Below are positions 1 through 13,739 of a stretch of DNA of 64,000 nt, one piece after another (the first letter of the stretch is position 1; each line of letters begins with the position of its first letter). The notes under the pieces are model-generated. The model was not told where the DNA came from and made no database searches. It worked only from the letters and a program-made list of their open reading frames with translations. This stretch comes from Limanda limanda (taxonomy: Eukaryota; Chordata; Actinopteri; Pleuronectiformes; Pleuronectidae), in NCBI RefSeq assembly GCF_963576545.1, contig NC_083654.1, forward strand, positions 18,072,199-18,136,198, read 5' to 3'. The position numbers and the translations under genes are program-made.

Positions 1-519
1 AGAGAGAAACAGTCCAAACCGCCCTGTGAAGTCTGACGTGGCCGTGGTCCGATCTGTTACCGTGTCAGTGCTTCCCGACGGCCCACCCTGGCCCCCTCGC
101 CCGTCTCTCCTCACCTTCCAGATGCTCGCCCAGTGAAGGGGTGAAAGGTTGGCAGGTGCCTGGGGGGAGCAACCAGGAGCCCTGGGGGTCAGATTTCTGA
201 GAGGTCAAGCAGTGGCAGCCCTCGTGGTGGGAGGAGCAAGGAGGGGGGGGCACAATATGGCTTGTTGTCCACTCGGAGACAGACAGGACCACAGAGCGGC
301 GGTCTCACCTAATCAACTTCATTTAAAAGGCAATGACAGCCTGTGTGAGGGGTCCACAATCAGCTTTCAGGGTATTACACACTGCCCACAACAAATCCAT
401 AATCCTTGAGTCCTTGACCTTTTTGCATTTTCAACGTAAAGTTGCCGACGATCGCAAAAGCATCAACAAATCTACACTGGATCTGAATTCAATCCCAGGA
501 CTGATCTGCAATCACACAA
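1..519. other. Unassigned AT/GC-mixed DNA, no gene seen
   Basis: No spliced or unspliced gene is recognisable here. The overlapping open frames on both strands are short and show no domain or codon-like pattern. The sequence becomes repeat-derived at about 520, where the first copy of an inverted retroposon pair begins. Confidence 0.5.
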
Positions 520-1104
520 CAGAAAGGTTGCTACACTTTCAACTGACAATATGTGACATCCAGCACAATCAGTTTAACTCCGTAGCTTGTTAGTGGAATG
601 AAATTAATTTGTAGATTGAAATCATATGGATGTGTGTCTAGTTGACTGAACCTGCAACATGAGCCTGAAGTGCAAAATGAGGCATGAACTTCAAATGGAA
701 ACTAAAGATCCCTGCTTTGTGTTTCTTGATTTATTGTTGTGTAATATTTTTCGCTGTAGACTTTTATGGTTTATTGGTCGTTTGTAATTTGTTGGATTTT
801 TTTTCTTATCCGTCGATGTTTTATTATTTCACATAGTAGTTTATTCTAACATATATTATGTTATATTCTATACTATATATACTGTACTATTTTTATATAC
901 TGTCTAACAATAACATTACCATCATATCATCAGTACTATTACCATCATCTTGCCACTGCACCTTATCTACCTATTTATCTTGTGTTTCTGTTTTTATTCT
1001 TTCTACCTCAATATTTTTTTATTTTATTCTATTGTATTGTATTTTATTGTATTCAAATTAATTTAATTAATTAACTTAATTTCCCTTCGGGGATGAATAA
1101 AGTA
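520..1104 (+). mobile_element. Retroposon copy A, 3' tail runs into ATCT array
   Basis: This stretch is repeated in inverted orientation at 4257-4852 with high similarity over about 590 bp. Both copies begin at the same internal point (AGAAAGGTTGCT at about 520, and its complement near 4852) with unrelated flanks beyond. Both end in CCCTTCGGGGATGAATAAAGTA followed by ATCT repeats, which is the 3'-end style of fish non-LTR retroposons. No protein domain is visible. A shared start point suggests either a complete SINE-like element or an inverted duplication of one insertion. Confidence 0.7.
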
Positions 1105-3479
<2,375 letters not shown>

Positions 3480-3482
3480 TTA

Positions 3483-3757
3483 TTACCTCGGCCAAGGAGG
3501 CTGATTTCACCTCTTCACCGTTTGTTTGCAGCATTACACTGAAACTACTGAATGGCTTTCCACAAAACCTGCTAGAAGAAGATGGGACCGGCTAAGAGGA
3601 AACCTGTTCAATTGTAATTTGGATCTGGGAAAAGGGGCGGATCCAGACATTTATTTTAACTTTCTTTAAAATTGTGAGACAGGTCGAATCCTGAATGAAC
3701 TTAAGAGGACTGATGGACCTTGGTGGAGTTGTGCGCTCTACTGAGTTCCATTGTAGT
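3483..3757 (+). repeat. Interspersed repeat family X, copy 1
   Basis: Begins TTACCTCGGCCAAGGAGG and ends GCTCTACTGAGTTCCATTGTAG. Internal words include GTTTGTTTG, AAACTACTGAATGG and GGGGCGGATCCAGACATTT. The same ordered words recur at 11917, 16203 and, inverted, at 13558, 16527 and 29600. I recognise this as a widespread old teleost repeat but cannot name its class. It directly abuts the AGAT array of retroposon copy A', so A' seems to have inserted at its edge. Confidence 0.75.
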
Positions 3758-3758
3758 T

Positions 3759-4256
<498 letters not shown>

Positions 4257-4852
4257 TACTTTATTCATCCCCGAAGGGAAATTAAGTCGTCATAGCAGCC
4301 GGTATACTTGAATACATTAAAATACAATACAATAGAATAAAATAAAAAATATTGAGGTAGAAAGAATAAAAACAGAAACACAAGATAAATAGGTAGATAA
4401 GGTGCAGTGGCAAGATGATGGTAATAGTACTGATGATATGATGGTAACGTTATTGTTAGACAGTATATAAAAATAGTACAGTATATATAGTATATAATAT
4501 AACATAATATATATTTATATATGATAGAATAAACTGCTTTGTGAAATAATAAAACATCGACGGATAAGAAAAAAAAACCAACAAATTACAAACGACCAAT
4601 AAACCATAAAAGTCTACAGCGAAAAATATTACACAACAATAAATAAAGAAACACAAAGCAGGGATCTTTAGTTTCCATTTGAAGTTCATGCCTCATTTTG
4701 CACTTCAGGGTCATGTTGCAGGTTCAGTCAACTAGACACACATCCATATGATTTCAATCTACAAATTAATTTCATTCCACTAACAAGCTACGGAGTTAAG
4801 TGATTGTGCTGGATGTCACATATTGTCAGTTGAAAGTGGAGCAACCTTTCTA
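4257..4852 (-). mobile_element. Retroposon copy A', inverted relative to copy A
   Basis: Inverted copy of 520-1104, reading on the - strand toward the AGAT array. It keeps the ATGAATAAAGTA tail end, the TCAACTAGACACACATCC region (4728-4745) and the 5' boundary near AGAAAGGTTGC. It differs by small changes, such as about 30 bp near 4287-4320 just before the tail. With copy A it makes an inverted repeat spanning 520-4852, tails facing inward. Confidence 0.7.
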
Positions 4853-4856
4853 TCAT

Positions 4857-5783
4857 AATATATATTTATATATGATAGTAATTAAACCAATATAATAGCA
4901 GTATATAATGGCAGCAACAGTATATATAATAATAATAGTAAATATTTATTTGTGCCTTGTTGTGAGGCTGTTGTTTTATCGCTCAAACTGAGACTTCCAC
5001 AGGATTCTTCAAATTTTCAGAAAACCCAGGAAATTCTTATAGGCTACATTTTCAAATTTCTTCTGAATTCCCTGAAAATAGTTTCTGAATAACTTCAAGG
5101 TGAGCTCAGGTTGAGAAAGCTTGAAGGATTTGAGCAGTCGTTTCATCACCTGAAACCACTCCTCCCAGTAAACTTCCACACTGGTGCTTTTCCAGAACCC
5201 GACTCTCCAAACAAAGCCTGAGCGTGAAAGATCTCGAGCTGCAGACTCGTTCCTCTCAGACGAGTATCAGATCTTTCTCTTCCACCAGCGATATCCTGGA
5301 AGCTGTGGGACACGGTGACGCACTTCTAGTCACCCTTTCCTTTTCCCAAACACACACTCTCACACACATCTAACGACAACATTACACACAGCTCTGTTCT
5401 CCGGCTCAGGAAACAGAGGGTTCCTGTTTTTGAGTCCGAGCTCTATTGTTATCTCGAACATCGTTTTTACAGTACACGCTCTCTCTCTCTCTCCCTCCTT
5501 ATGTCTGGCTCTATCCCTCTCTCACCCTCTTATGTTGTTACACAATAATTATCTCGTATAGCTCTTTAGTAGCACACACTCTTATCTGCCCTTTTTCACT
5601 CGGCTAATATTGACAAAGCCGGAGAGATAAGAGTCAACGCAACTGTCCATTACCACTTTTCCCTTGTTTTATCTCTGCCTCTTATCGGTGCTCTCTGGCC
5701 GGAGTCACACACAGTCACTCCCATCGCTGCACTCGAGGATGAAGCATCTTCTCTGCCATCGCTCTCTGTCTCTGTCAATCCCT

Positions 5784-5844
<61 letters not shown>

Positions 5845-6199
5845 CCTTCGTGAGTTTGTTCTGTGGGAACCGAGGTGCTGAAGGTGCTGAGGTGGGGGGG
5901 GAGAGGGATTGAAGAAAAGTCTGGATAAGCAACAGCTGGATTTAACACACCATTAAGGTCATTGGTTGTTCAGGCTGCACCTGCAAATCCCTCGATTTCA
6001 CCACCACCGACCCCCCCCCTGCGTAAACCTCTCTCTGCTCCCCTCCCCTCCTCTCCTCTTTTCTCTGTTGCCATCTCTTCTTTCGTCCACATACTCAATC
6101 ACCCCTTCGTTTTTTATATTCCTGGTCCTCTCAGCTTTCTCTCTCTCTCTCGCTCTCTCGCCCTCAACCATGAACCACAGATTAAATGGTGTCAACATT
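4857..6199. other. Non-coding DNA with (CA)n at 5786-5842
   Basis: No gene recognised. It includes an AT-rich start (4853-4960), pyrimidine-rich tracts (5481-5530, 6030-6170) and a 57-bp CA microsatellite at 5786-5842. The reading frames over the CA run are repeat artefacts. Confidence 0.6.
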
Positions 6200-6466
6200 T
6201 GAAATTACGACTTAGAGATCATAGTGACCAAATATTATCATGGTTTACGGCAGAATTCTTAAAATGTGAAATGCTCAAAACGTACGTTAAATCATATATT
6301 AATTTGAAATAAAACATTATGTGAAAGGTGAATATTATGAACAAAATCTTTTATAGATTTGTATTTTCTTGTCCACCTCATCCTGACCTGTCTGCTGCTG
6401 TAACAATTGAATTTTCCTGCTGTGTGGATCAATACAGTTTTATCTTATCTTATCTTAATATAGAAA
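6200..6466 (+). mobile_element. 3' end of a LINE-like retroposon with TTATC tail
   Basis: The end reads CTGCTGCTGTAACAATTGAA, then GTGTGGATCAATACAG and a (TTATC)n tail at about 6440-6460. The words 'ctgctgctgtaac', 'tgaattt' and 'ggatcaata' in that order are typical of fish non-LTR element 3' UTRs. No coding sequence is retained; the 5' limit is approximate. Confidence 0.6.
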
Positions 6467-7242
6467 CATTATTATTGAGGAAGGAAGGGAAAAAAACAAG
6501 CTCCTTTACTGGCAATGGGAAGGAAGTCATCACTTTTTAGTGGCCCTTTTTTTATGGTTCTTTATGAAAAATAACTGTTCCCACCTCTTCCCTTATTCCC
6601 TCATTTCTAGTCACAACCTGCCCTCCTCTTTCTTTCTCTTTTACTCTCTCTCTCAGTCTGGTGGGCTCCCTCTCATTCTCTCCATTCCAGTGACCCCACC
6701 CGCTCGCAGGCTGTTGTGTTGTGTCTGCCAGGCCTTCTCGGGCTGGAGCGCAGGTTTCCTGAGTACTGGAACGGAACAGGTGCTGGCAGGGAGACGCACT
6801 GAGAAAAGCCAGCTCCCCTGTTCCCACTGAGTGTTTCTCACACACACACACACACACTACTGCTCATACCGATACAACACAGGCAGAACACGGCACACAT
6901 GCTGAGCTTGCGATGCAGCGTGTCACGTGTGAGCTCACCTGGATTCGGTTTGTTTTATGGAGACGGTGGAGCGGCCTGACCTTGACAGTCTGATATGTAT
7001 CACATCACATCTGATTAAGTTCAGAGCTGCATAGAAATGTATTAAAACCAGTACAGGTGGTTTTTGTTGTGTAGAAGGTTTACATATTGAAATGAATCAG
7101 TTTGAATCTGGACTTGGACGGAACGTTATAACGTAATGTTATGAGGAGCACCTGGATTTCAAGTCAAAATGTAATGTAAAGACAGCCTGTTATGATTCAA
7201 ATGGATTTTTTTATTTAGTGGAATAATAATAGAGCTCCATGA

Positions 7243-7512
7243 TAGAGTTTAGCACTGTCGCTTCACAGCAAGACAGGTTTTCCACAACTGAAAATGATCC
7301 AAACTACAGCTGATGTTTCAGGGAGTGAAAATGAAACGATATGATTGTAGGGCATTGTCTCATCTCAACAACCTGAAGGCACTTGGTTTGAATCCCTGTT
7401 TGGCCGGGGCCTTTCTGTGTGGAGTTGGCATGTGCTCCATGTGTCTGCATGGATTGTCTCCAGGTATTCATGCTTCCTCCTAAAATCCAAACACACGCAG
7501 ATTGGGGTTAGG
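7243..7512 (+). repeat. tRNA-headed fish interspersed repeat, copy 1 (interrupted)
   Basis: Two blocks belong together. 7243-7278 (TTAGCACTGTCGCTTCACAG) resembles a tRNA-like box A region. After about 70 bp of other sequence, 7369-7512 contains a box-B-like GGTTTGAATCC (7386-7396), GGGGCCTTTCTGTGTGGAG and GGGTTAGGTTAACTGG. This is a very common teleost repeat. The matching downstream half (GGCGACCTGTCCAG) is at 8738. Confidence 0.65.
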
Positions 7513-8635
7513 TTAACTGGAGCAAATGTTTTATGAATATGGGCAATACAAATCAAATTTGATTGATTGAAAAGGCCTATTGTGATTTGTTTAAAATAAA
7601 TGTACCAAATTCCTTCCTAAAATGATATTAACAGAAAATGACCTGAGCACAAATATATCCTGGTTTCTGCTCAACAAATACTGTCTTTCTATTATGACAG
7701 TAGATTGAACATATGTTTCTCTGAATGTTAAAATGCAACGTAGAAGATGGACGTAGTTAACAAAATAAAAGATATTATCATAGCTGCATCAACCTGTCCG
7801 CTGCCTAATTCACGGCCCTTTTCCAAAATTACAAAGCCATTCACATAATGAAATAACCTCACATGACGCTGCAAAGATAAGATCAATTTTGATTTCAGGA
7901 TTTAAATATTTACATTTTCCGCAAACAGACATAAACCATTCCTACATGAAGAGAAAACACATGCTGCAACGCTCCTGCAGGCACAGAGATCATCACTCGA
8001 ACTATTAACACTTGTGCAGACGAACATAAACATCGCAGCTCTAAGAATAACTCTCCATTTTCCCACGAAGAATGATGTTTATCTCTCCGTGGCTCCTAAA
8101 GATGTCCCTCCTCCCAGTTAAGTGAATGGTGTTTACGTCCCAGCCCTCATGATTTCACCCTGGAGAGGTCTGTGCCCTCTGCACCTGGACAGTTCACTGC
8201 CCCGAGTGCAAGGACATGCACCACAACTCCTAAAGAGACATAAAGATCGAGCAACTGTCGGCTCCCAGGGGCCCCTAATGAAACTGTTGCTGGATTCCTC
8301 GCTTTCGGAACCACATTAGTGTTTATAGATAGCTTTCAGCCGGCGTTAATGGCAAGGTAATTTTCAAAATGGTTTCTCTAAATTAAGAGGATGACACAGA
8401 GAAACAGTTAGAGGTCTAATGTGTGTTAAAGTCAAAGTGGGGGCCTCTTAAAGACTCGGTGGAAACAAATCGTTTTCTCTCGCTCAGCTGACAGGCTGCT
8501 GGTGTTGTTAATACATCAGACAACAGTGTAGTGCATTCATGAAAAACAGAGTCAGCAACAACATTGAGATTTATTGAGAAGTGAAACCGACGAAGTGGCG
8601 TCAATTCATCTTCCTCACTGTCTTCTCGCTCCTCT
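7513..8635. other. Intergenic DNA, no gene seen
   Basis: AT-rich and otherwise unremarkable sequence. Open frames are short, and none shows a domain, signal peptide or splice-compatible exon I can recognise. Confidence 0.5.
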
Positions 8636-8737
8636 CTAGATAGATGTAACGATAGATAGATACTTTATTGATCCACAGGGAAATCTAGAGGCTAATTACC
8701 ACAAAACAACAGGAAATATAAACTTTAATATGATTTT
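8636..8737 (-). mobile_element. Retroposon 3' tail, GATAGATACTTTATTGATCC type
   Basis: On the - strand this reads CCCTGTGGATCAATAAAGTA followed by TCTATC units, the standard 3' end of a fish LINE/SINE. The extent of the body is unclear; related-looking AT-rich sequence may continue after the inserted repeat (8990-9350). Confidence 0.55.
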
Positions 8738-8990
8738 AATGGCGACCTGTCCAGGCTGCATCCCGCTTCTCATCCGGTTATACTGGGATTGGCTCCAGCG
8801 TCCCCCACCCCACAAGCCTGGATGCCAGACGAACTTATCACCGCCCACAACACTTGAGGTCGGGAAGTTCATATTCCTTATTCATTATTATATTCATATT
8901 CTGACTAGAATTATGAGTATGACTACGTCAGGCTACCACCCCACGCCACCACCCTCAAAATAAATAAGCGGTATATGTTTTGGAAATATG
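8738..8990 (+). repeat. Downstream half of the tRNA-headed fish repeat, copy 2
   Basis: Contains GGCGACCTGTCCAGGCTGCA, then CTGGGATTGGCTCCAGCG, and after an insertion at 8814-8935 resumes with CACCCTCAAAATAAATAAGC and GGTATATG...ATGGATGG. This order is the classic 3' part of a common teleost repeat. The interruption is a separate transposon with a 9-bp TSD. Confidence 0.65.
8814..8935 (+). mobile_element. Short DNA transposon, 9-bp TSD, family M copy 1 (122 bp)
   Basis: Flanked by perfect 9-bp direct repeats CCACCCCAC (8805-8813 and 8936-8944). It starts AAGCCTGGATGCCAGACGAA and ends GAGTATGACTACGTCAGGCT plus A. Both ends match the larger element at 42326-42852, which also has a 9-bp TSD, so this is an internally deleted relative. 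Termini are TAGCCTG/CAGGCTA (the first T is A here). It sits inside the 8738-8990 repeat. A 9-bp TSD is typical of Mutator-like elements; no transposase is present, so the superfamily is inferred. Confidence 0.8.
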
Positions 8991-9413
8991 GATGGAATAA
9001 GGATTTAATAAACAATTATGACAAGGGTGTATTATAAATAATAAAATAACATGTTAGAAGACAAGCATTAATACATTCATAAAGCACAAGGGTTTTCATA
9101 TGAAAATAATCAAAAGATGTTTTCCATTCTGAGGTCTATTAAGAATGTGAATTTGATTAACAAGTAAAACAAGGATATCCTGTAAATAATTTAGTAACAT
9201 ACGGAAAAATAATAATAATGACAATTAAAAGTAATAAATACATTCAGAAATGATGGTTTGCATATAAAAATTATAAAAATATGTAAAAAGGTATACAAAT
9301 GAATGTTATGGTCTCATTAGTATGACATTTTAAATAGTTATCATTGTGAATAAAGGGTTAAACATAATGTACACTCACCAACAATGCAGTTTTTCTGCTG
9401 TGACATAACTGCG

Positions 9414-9432
9414 ACTACATTTCCCATGAGGC
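9414..9432 (+). promoter_or_regulatory. ZNF143/THAP11-type motif in the dpm3 promoter
   Basis: The 19-mer ACTACATTTCCCATGAGGC fits the ACTACAnnTCCCAnnnnGC consensus bound by ZNF143 (Staf) with THAP11. This consensus is common at vertebrate housekeeping promoters within about 100 bp of the start site. It lies about 57 bp upstream of the inferred end of the first non-coding exon of dpm3, followed by a CG-rich stretch (9430-9470). Motif seen; function inferred. Confidence 0.65.
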
Positions 9433-9439
9433 GTCGCGG

Positions 9440-9488
9440 TTTCCTGCGTCATTGCCGTGCGCAGAGCTGAGGTGTCCTTAGACAGAAG
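9440..9488 (+). other. dpm3: dpm3 5' non-coding exon (start approximate)
   Basis: Ends with GACAGAAG followed by a good donor GTAAAC at 9489. The matching acceptor is CTCTCCTCCAG ending at 9718. The start is not defined by the sequence; the CG-rich region after the ZNF143-type motif makes about 9440-9470 plausible. Human DPM3 also has an upstream non-coding exon. Confidence 0.55.
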
Positions 9489-9718
9489 GTAAACACGCCG
9501 GGTTCGGGGGGATTACAGCTTCTCAACCAGAGGATTGGACCAAGTAATCTATAAAACATCGATTGATTTCATAGAATATGTTTATTTAGTGATTCTGTGA
9601 CGTTGCCATGCTGTTTATCCGCTCCCAGTGGTGTAGAAGCAGAGCTAACTCGGTGTTGCTACTGCGCTAAGCTAATGCTAAGCTAATGCTAGGCTAACCC
9701 ACTGCCTCTCTCCTCCAG
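9489..9718 (+). other. dpm3: dpm3 5' UTR intron (230 bp)
   Basis: Donor AAG|GTAAAC, acceptor preceded by the pyrimidine tract CTCTCTCCTCCAG. Within it, 9667-9697 is a short direct repeat of GCTAAGCTAAT/GCTAGGCTAAC words. It may host the branch point. Confidence 0.55.
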
Positions 9719-9743
9719 CTCGGTTCCCGGCGGGCCTCCCATC

Positions 9744-10022
9744 ATGACGAAGCTCCAGCAGTGGCTGCTCGGCGTGTCGCTGGTGGTCGTGGCCTGGGCG
9801 GTGGTCTCCTTCGACCTTCTGGACCTGAACCTGCCCTACACGTACCGGGAGGTGGCCTGGCCGATGCCCCTGTACCTGCTGGTGTCGTTCGGCTGCTACT
9901 CGCTGGCCACCGTAGGCTACAGGCTGACCACGTTCAATGACTGCGAGGAGGCGGCGCAGGAGCTGCAGGAGCAGATCCGAGAGGCCCGGGAGGACCTGAG
10001 GAGCAAGGGCCTGAAGATGTGA
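9744..10022 (+). CDS. dpm3: Dolichol-phosphate mannosyltransferase subunit 3 (DPM3)
   Basis: A complete 92-residue ORF, the same length as mammalian DPM3. DPM3 is the small ER-membrane subunit that tethers and stabilises the catalytic subunit DPM1 (with DPM2), which makes dolichol-phosphate-mannose for N-glycans, O-mannosylation and GPI anchors. The start MTKLQQWLLG fits the family. Hydrophobic segments lie at about residues 7-24 and 38-59, and a charged helical tail from about 64 (NDCEEAAQELQEQIREAR) forms the cytosolic coiled coil that binds DPM1. GYRLTTFNDCE is a family hallmark. The whole coding sequence is in one exon, 25 bp after a splice acceptor. It is convergent with efna1, as in mammals. 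No truncation or frameshift is seen. Identification is very secure. Confidence 0.97.
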   Translation: MTKLQQWLLGVSLVVVAWAVVSFDLLDLNLPYTYREVAWPMPLYLLVSFGCYSLATVGYRLTTFNDCEEAAQELQEQIREAREDLRSKGLKM

Positions 10023-11910
10023 GGCTGGAGGAGGAGAACCGTGGAGGAACTTTGTGATTGATCCACGACTGTTGCACTCAACCTGGTGTCTGCACTCCAG
10101 AGGCTGGAGTCTGTAGAGGGAAAGATGCTGGAGGGACTTCCTGTTTACCATTCATTCATGCAGCCATGTTTGTTTTCTTTCATGTGTTCACTGACAATTT
10201 AGACAACTAGTCGCCCAGCTGACTGTTTCTTGTTTTTACTCATAGATGACAACTAACTGTTTGAAAACTGAATATTTTTATCCATTCAAATTTGTGTCTG
10301 AAGTAAAACAATGACATTTTTTTACAACATCAAGTTCTCATGACCAAATAAGTCACTTTATTGGAGAAACCACACACATGAATAACTGTCATATGTTCAA
10401 AATACTGGTGTGTTTCATTATCACCCTTTACCAGATGTTCATCACTGGTAGAATCCACCTTTCAGACATGCACTGAACTCCAGACATGTTCCTGAAATGT
10501 CTGATTCACTGGCTCCGGACATTTTCCAGAACTTGTGTCTCAGTGAATTCATGTAAGAAAACAGCAGGAAAATGTCCAGAACATTTACAGCTAACGCAGA
10601 CGAAAATGTCAAATCAGAAACTCAATGGGATTGGAGATCTTTTGGTGATAAGGGCCGACGCTGGTGTTGATGTGCGGTAAACTTTTGCTTATGTCATGTC
10701 CTACATCCTCCATTTTCTCTTCCCCTTGCCTGAATGCTTCTGTTGTTTGGATCACTTCTGACCTGGACAATCTCCTGCTGCGTTTCCTCATATTTAAAAG
10801 TTCAAAGTTCATGTCTGAAAACAGGATTTTTTACATTCTTTCGATCTGCGTCAGCACCGCACAGTGTCGGCCTTGTCGTGCCTGTCTGGAGAGATTGTTG
10901 CTTGTCAGAATACGTGGAGTAGATTGTTATCTGTAGCGTACATTCCATTGTCCGGTTTCAGACTGGTTCCCTGTGGCTATTGCTGCGATGTAATTAAAAT
11001 GGAGTCTATTTTCTTCAGATTTTCTGCCTATGAGTGTTTGTGTGTCATTGTTGGTTCAGAAGGTGTATGAGTATGTGCACATATGATGTATATAACCCAC
11101 ATGGCCCGAGGGCTTCACATCAACCTAGAGACAGATCTCCTTCTGCAGCTAACGAGGTGGAGTACACGTTAAACAGCGCTTCCTTTGTTCCGATCAGAAC
11201 ATGCAAGTGAAATATGAAGAAATCCGATGCTGGCAAGTGCAGGTCTTTTGTGTGAGCCTTAAAAGGCTGCCTCTGCTCATTTCCACCGAGTCCCTGCTGT
11301 GCATAAACAAAGCATAGCCCGGCTCAAGGCGTCATTATAGGGTTTCAAAAGCTCCCATAACTTCAGAACAAGGAGTTGGCAGTTCTCTGTGCGAGCTCTG
11401 CCTGTTGTGCCTTTTGGCTGCAGCCCCATCGTGCCTCCCAACGTCACCCCCCGTGAATGTCTGCAAGCTGTTGCTGGAGCAGACTGGATGAAAGGCAACC
11501 TGTTATTTACCAGAAAATCTTCCGACTCTGGCAATTACACCAAAGGCTCCCCCTCTGCAGGCAGTTATGTTCGTACCCGTAGCCACATGTGAAAGAGTTG
11601 ATCACTTTCTCTTTGTCATCATTCTCCCCCCGAAGTTTAACTTTGAAGACGTCCATCTGTTGCCTTGTCTTTCTGCAGACGATCAGACAGAAGGATATGT
11701 CGGAGCAGCCCAGACGTTTTACAGCCCATTTACATTACATGTGAACAGGCTTTTTCCCTTTAATCCCTTATTCCAAACATAAAGCACATAAGCATTATCC
11801 CAGACATAGCTGCGAGCATTTACATTATAGAAAATGAGATGACGTTTTAATCTCACGCATAGACAGAAAAGCAAATCACCGTAAATACTAAAGCTTTTTG
11901 GTCTTTGCAT
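10023..11910. other. dpm3 3' flank and intergenic DNA
   Basis: The dpm3 3' UTR must start at 10023, but no canonical AATAAA was found in the next about 350 bp, so its end is undetermined. Words such as CAGACATGTTCCTGAAATGT (10475-10500) and AATGTCCAGAACATTT look like an old repeat. No slc50a1 exon, expected here from mammalian gene order, was recognised. Confidence 0.5.
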
Positions 11911-11916
11911 TTCATT

Positions 11917-12260
11917 ACCCCGGCCAAGGAGGTCATGTTTTCACTCCTGTCCATTTGTTTGTATATTTTTTATGTAGGATTGAGTAAAACTGCAGAACAG
12001 GTTCCCACGGAACTTGGTGGAGGATGTGGTTTGACTCAGAGAAGAACCCATAAAATGTTGGTGCGGCTGTGGATCAGATGGTGGAGCCGGGGTTTTTATT
12101 CATTTTCTTCAACATAAGGTGTTTCTCAACATTTTTCTTGATTCTTTCAAGATTCGAAATCGGGGAAAATGCTGGATCTGCACCAAAATACATTGGGTTC
12201 TCCCCTGATCTATACCACATCATTCCACCACAGTAATCAACCCTGTAGTTATTGTGTAAC
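11917..12260 (+). repeat. Interspersed repeat family X, copy 2
   Basis: Begins ACCCCGGCCAAGGAGGTCAT, continues through CATTTGTTTGTATA, GAACTTGGTGGAGGATG and TTGGTGCGGCTGTGGATC, and then CAACATTTTTCTTGATT. It matches family X word order. The following CTGGATCTGCACCAAAATAC to about 12260 may be a second, inverted partial copy. Confidence 0.65.
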
Positions 12261-13557
12261 ACTGCTAAATATGATACAAACAAACACTGATAGAACCAAA
12301 TTTCCTTGTCAATAGCAACAATGATTCACAAGAGAGGAATCACCTGATAGAGTCGCTGCAGTAACTTGAAACACTGAGGAAAATCCATAATAACGACTGG
12401 AGAGTAACTTTGTATCTCTGGCTGCTCTCTTGGCTCGGAGGTGAGAGTTCTGCTCCTCCGATGAGAACGCTGCAGAGAGCTGGCTTTGCATCTCAATGGA
12501 CGTCTTGAAGATTCAGTGTCGGCGACTTTGGGAGCTGTTATTAGGGTGCATCCATTTAGCAGTGCAGCACTAACGGGCCCTGATTCGCTGCTCGGTCCTT
12601 TCAGCTGCCGGCTGATTATCCTCTGTTGTTGGTTTGAAGATACTTCAACAGTCCAGGTCCCTTTATCTCTGTTCTTCTTTATTGGGGAATTAATCAGTGA
12701 GAACTTACAGGCAGTTGGATGCTTCATTTTCTTTCAAAACAAACTAAAAGGACGTTTCGTTCTCTGCTAAATTGCTTCGCTGTGCTTCACGTGCTTGGTG
12801 AGACCATTTCTACCAGGACAATAATAAGATAGATCAAAAGTTTTGCAAGGGAGAAAATGAAAACACTCATAGTGAGTCCAAATTACGACATAAGTCCGCA
12901 TTCAGATTCACTAAATCACAATAATGAGACATTTACTTAGTCGCAATCCACCAGGAATGTAGGTTTATGCTTTCATATCTGCTGTTCGCCAACTCAGCGT
13001 CTTGCCAGAAGACATCATGTTCCTCTGTGGCAAAAGTTGAGTCAGGTTCAATTTTGTTCCTGTCGACCTGTCGTTTTTCTGTGTGTGTGTGTGATTGTGT
13101 ATGTGTGTGTGTGTGTGTGTGTTTGTTGGCACGATTGCTGCTCTGTCAGACTGAATTAGGGAGCTGTATTTTTTTTAATTATGGCCCAAAGTTGGTCTGA
13201 ATGTTGCTGTAATGCGATTTTTGGCTTACAGTCAGTGTTTTTTTTTATTCTACAATAAAACACAATGGCACTGTACTTTATTTCACTGTACCTAATATAT
13301 TTCAGCCTTTTACTGGTGATTGTGAGCTTTTATACATAACTTCATTATATCATTGAATGTAGAATGTCAATTTGCCTTGACCTGAAACTAGAAGTGACAT
13401 AGTCGAAAGAAATATTACTATACACAGTAACTAAATAAAGCTCAACCTCTTAAACATGTTTATTTTGAGTCACTAAATCCAGTCCATCATTATCCAGTTA
13501 CACAGAAATGCGTTGAGAAATGCACAGAAATGTCAAAAAAGTGCAGAATCCCACGAT

Positions 13558-13735
13558 TGTCAAGGAAAGTGAAAAAAAGAAGAAGTCTGGAACCACACCC
13601 TGATCCGGATCTGCACCAACATGTCATGGGTTCTTCTCTGACCCAAACCACAACCTAACTTCTGCGTAATCCTGCTAAATAACAGGCAAATTAACTAAAA
13701 GGAAACTTAACCTCGTTGGTGAAAAATAACACAAA
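13558..13735 (-). repeat. Interspersed repeat family X, fragment
   Basis: On the - strand it reads ACCAACGAGGTTAAGTTTCC, then GCAGGATTACGCAGAAGTTA, GTCAGAGAAGAACCCATGAC and GGTGCAGATCCGGATCAGG. This is the 5' half of the family X word order. Confidence 0.6.
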
Positions 13736-13739
13736 AGCA

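Noticed and set aside
9678..10151. 157-codon ORF antisense to dpm3
   Set aside because: It lies opposite a conserved coding exon and follows its GC-rich third positions; no family resemblance.
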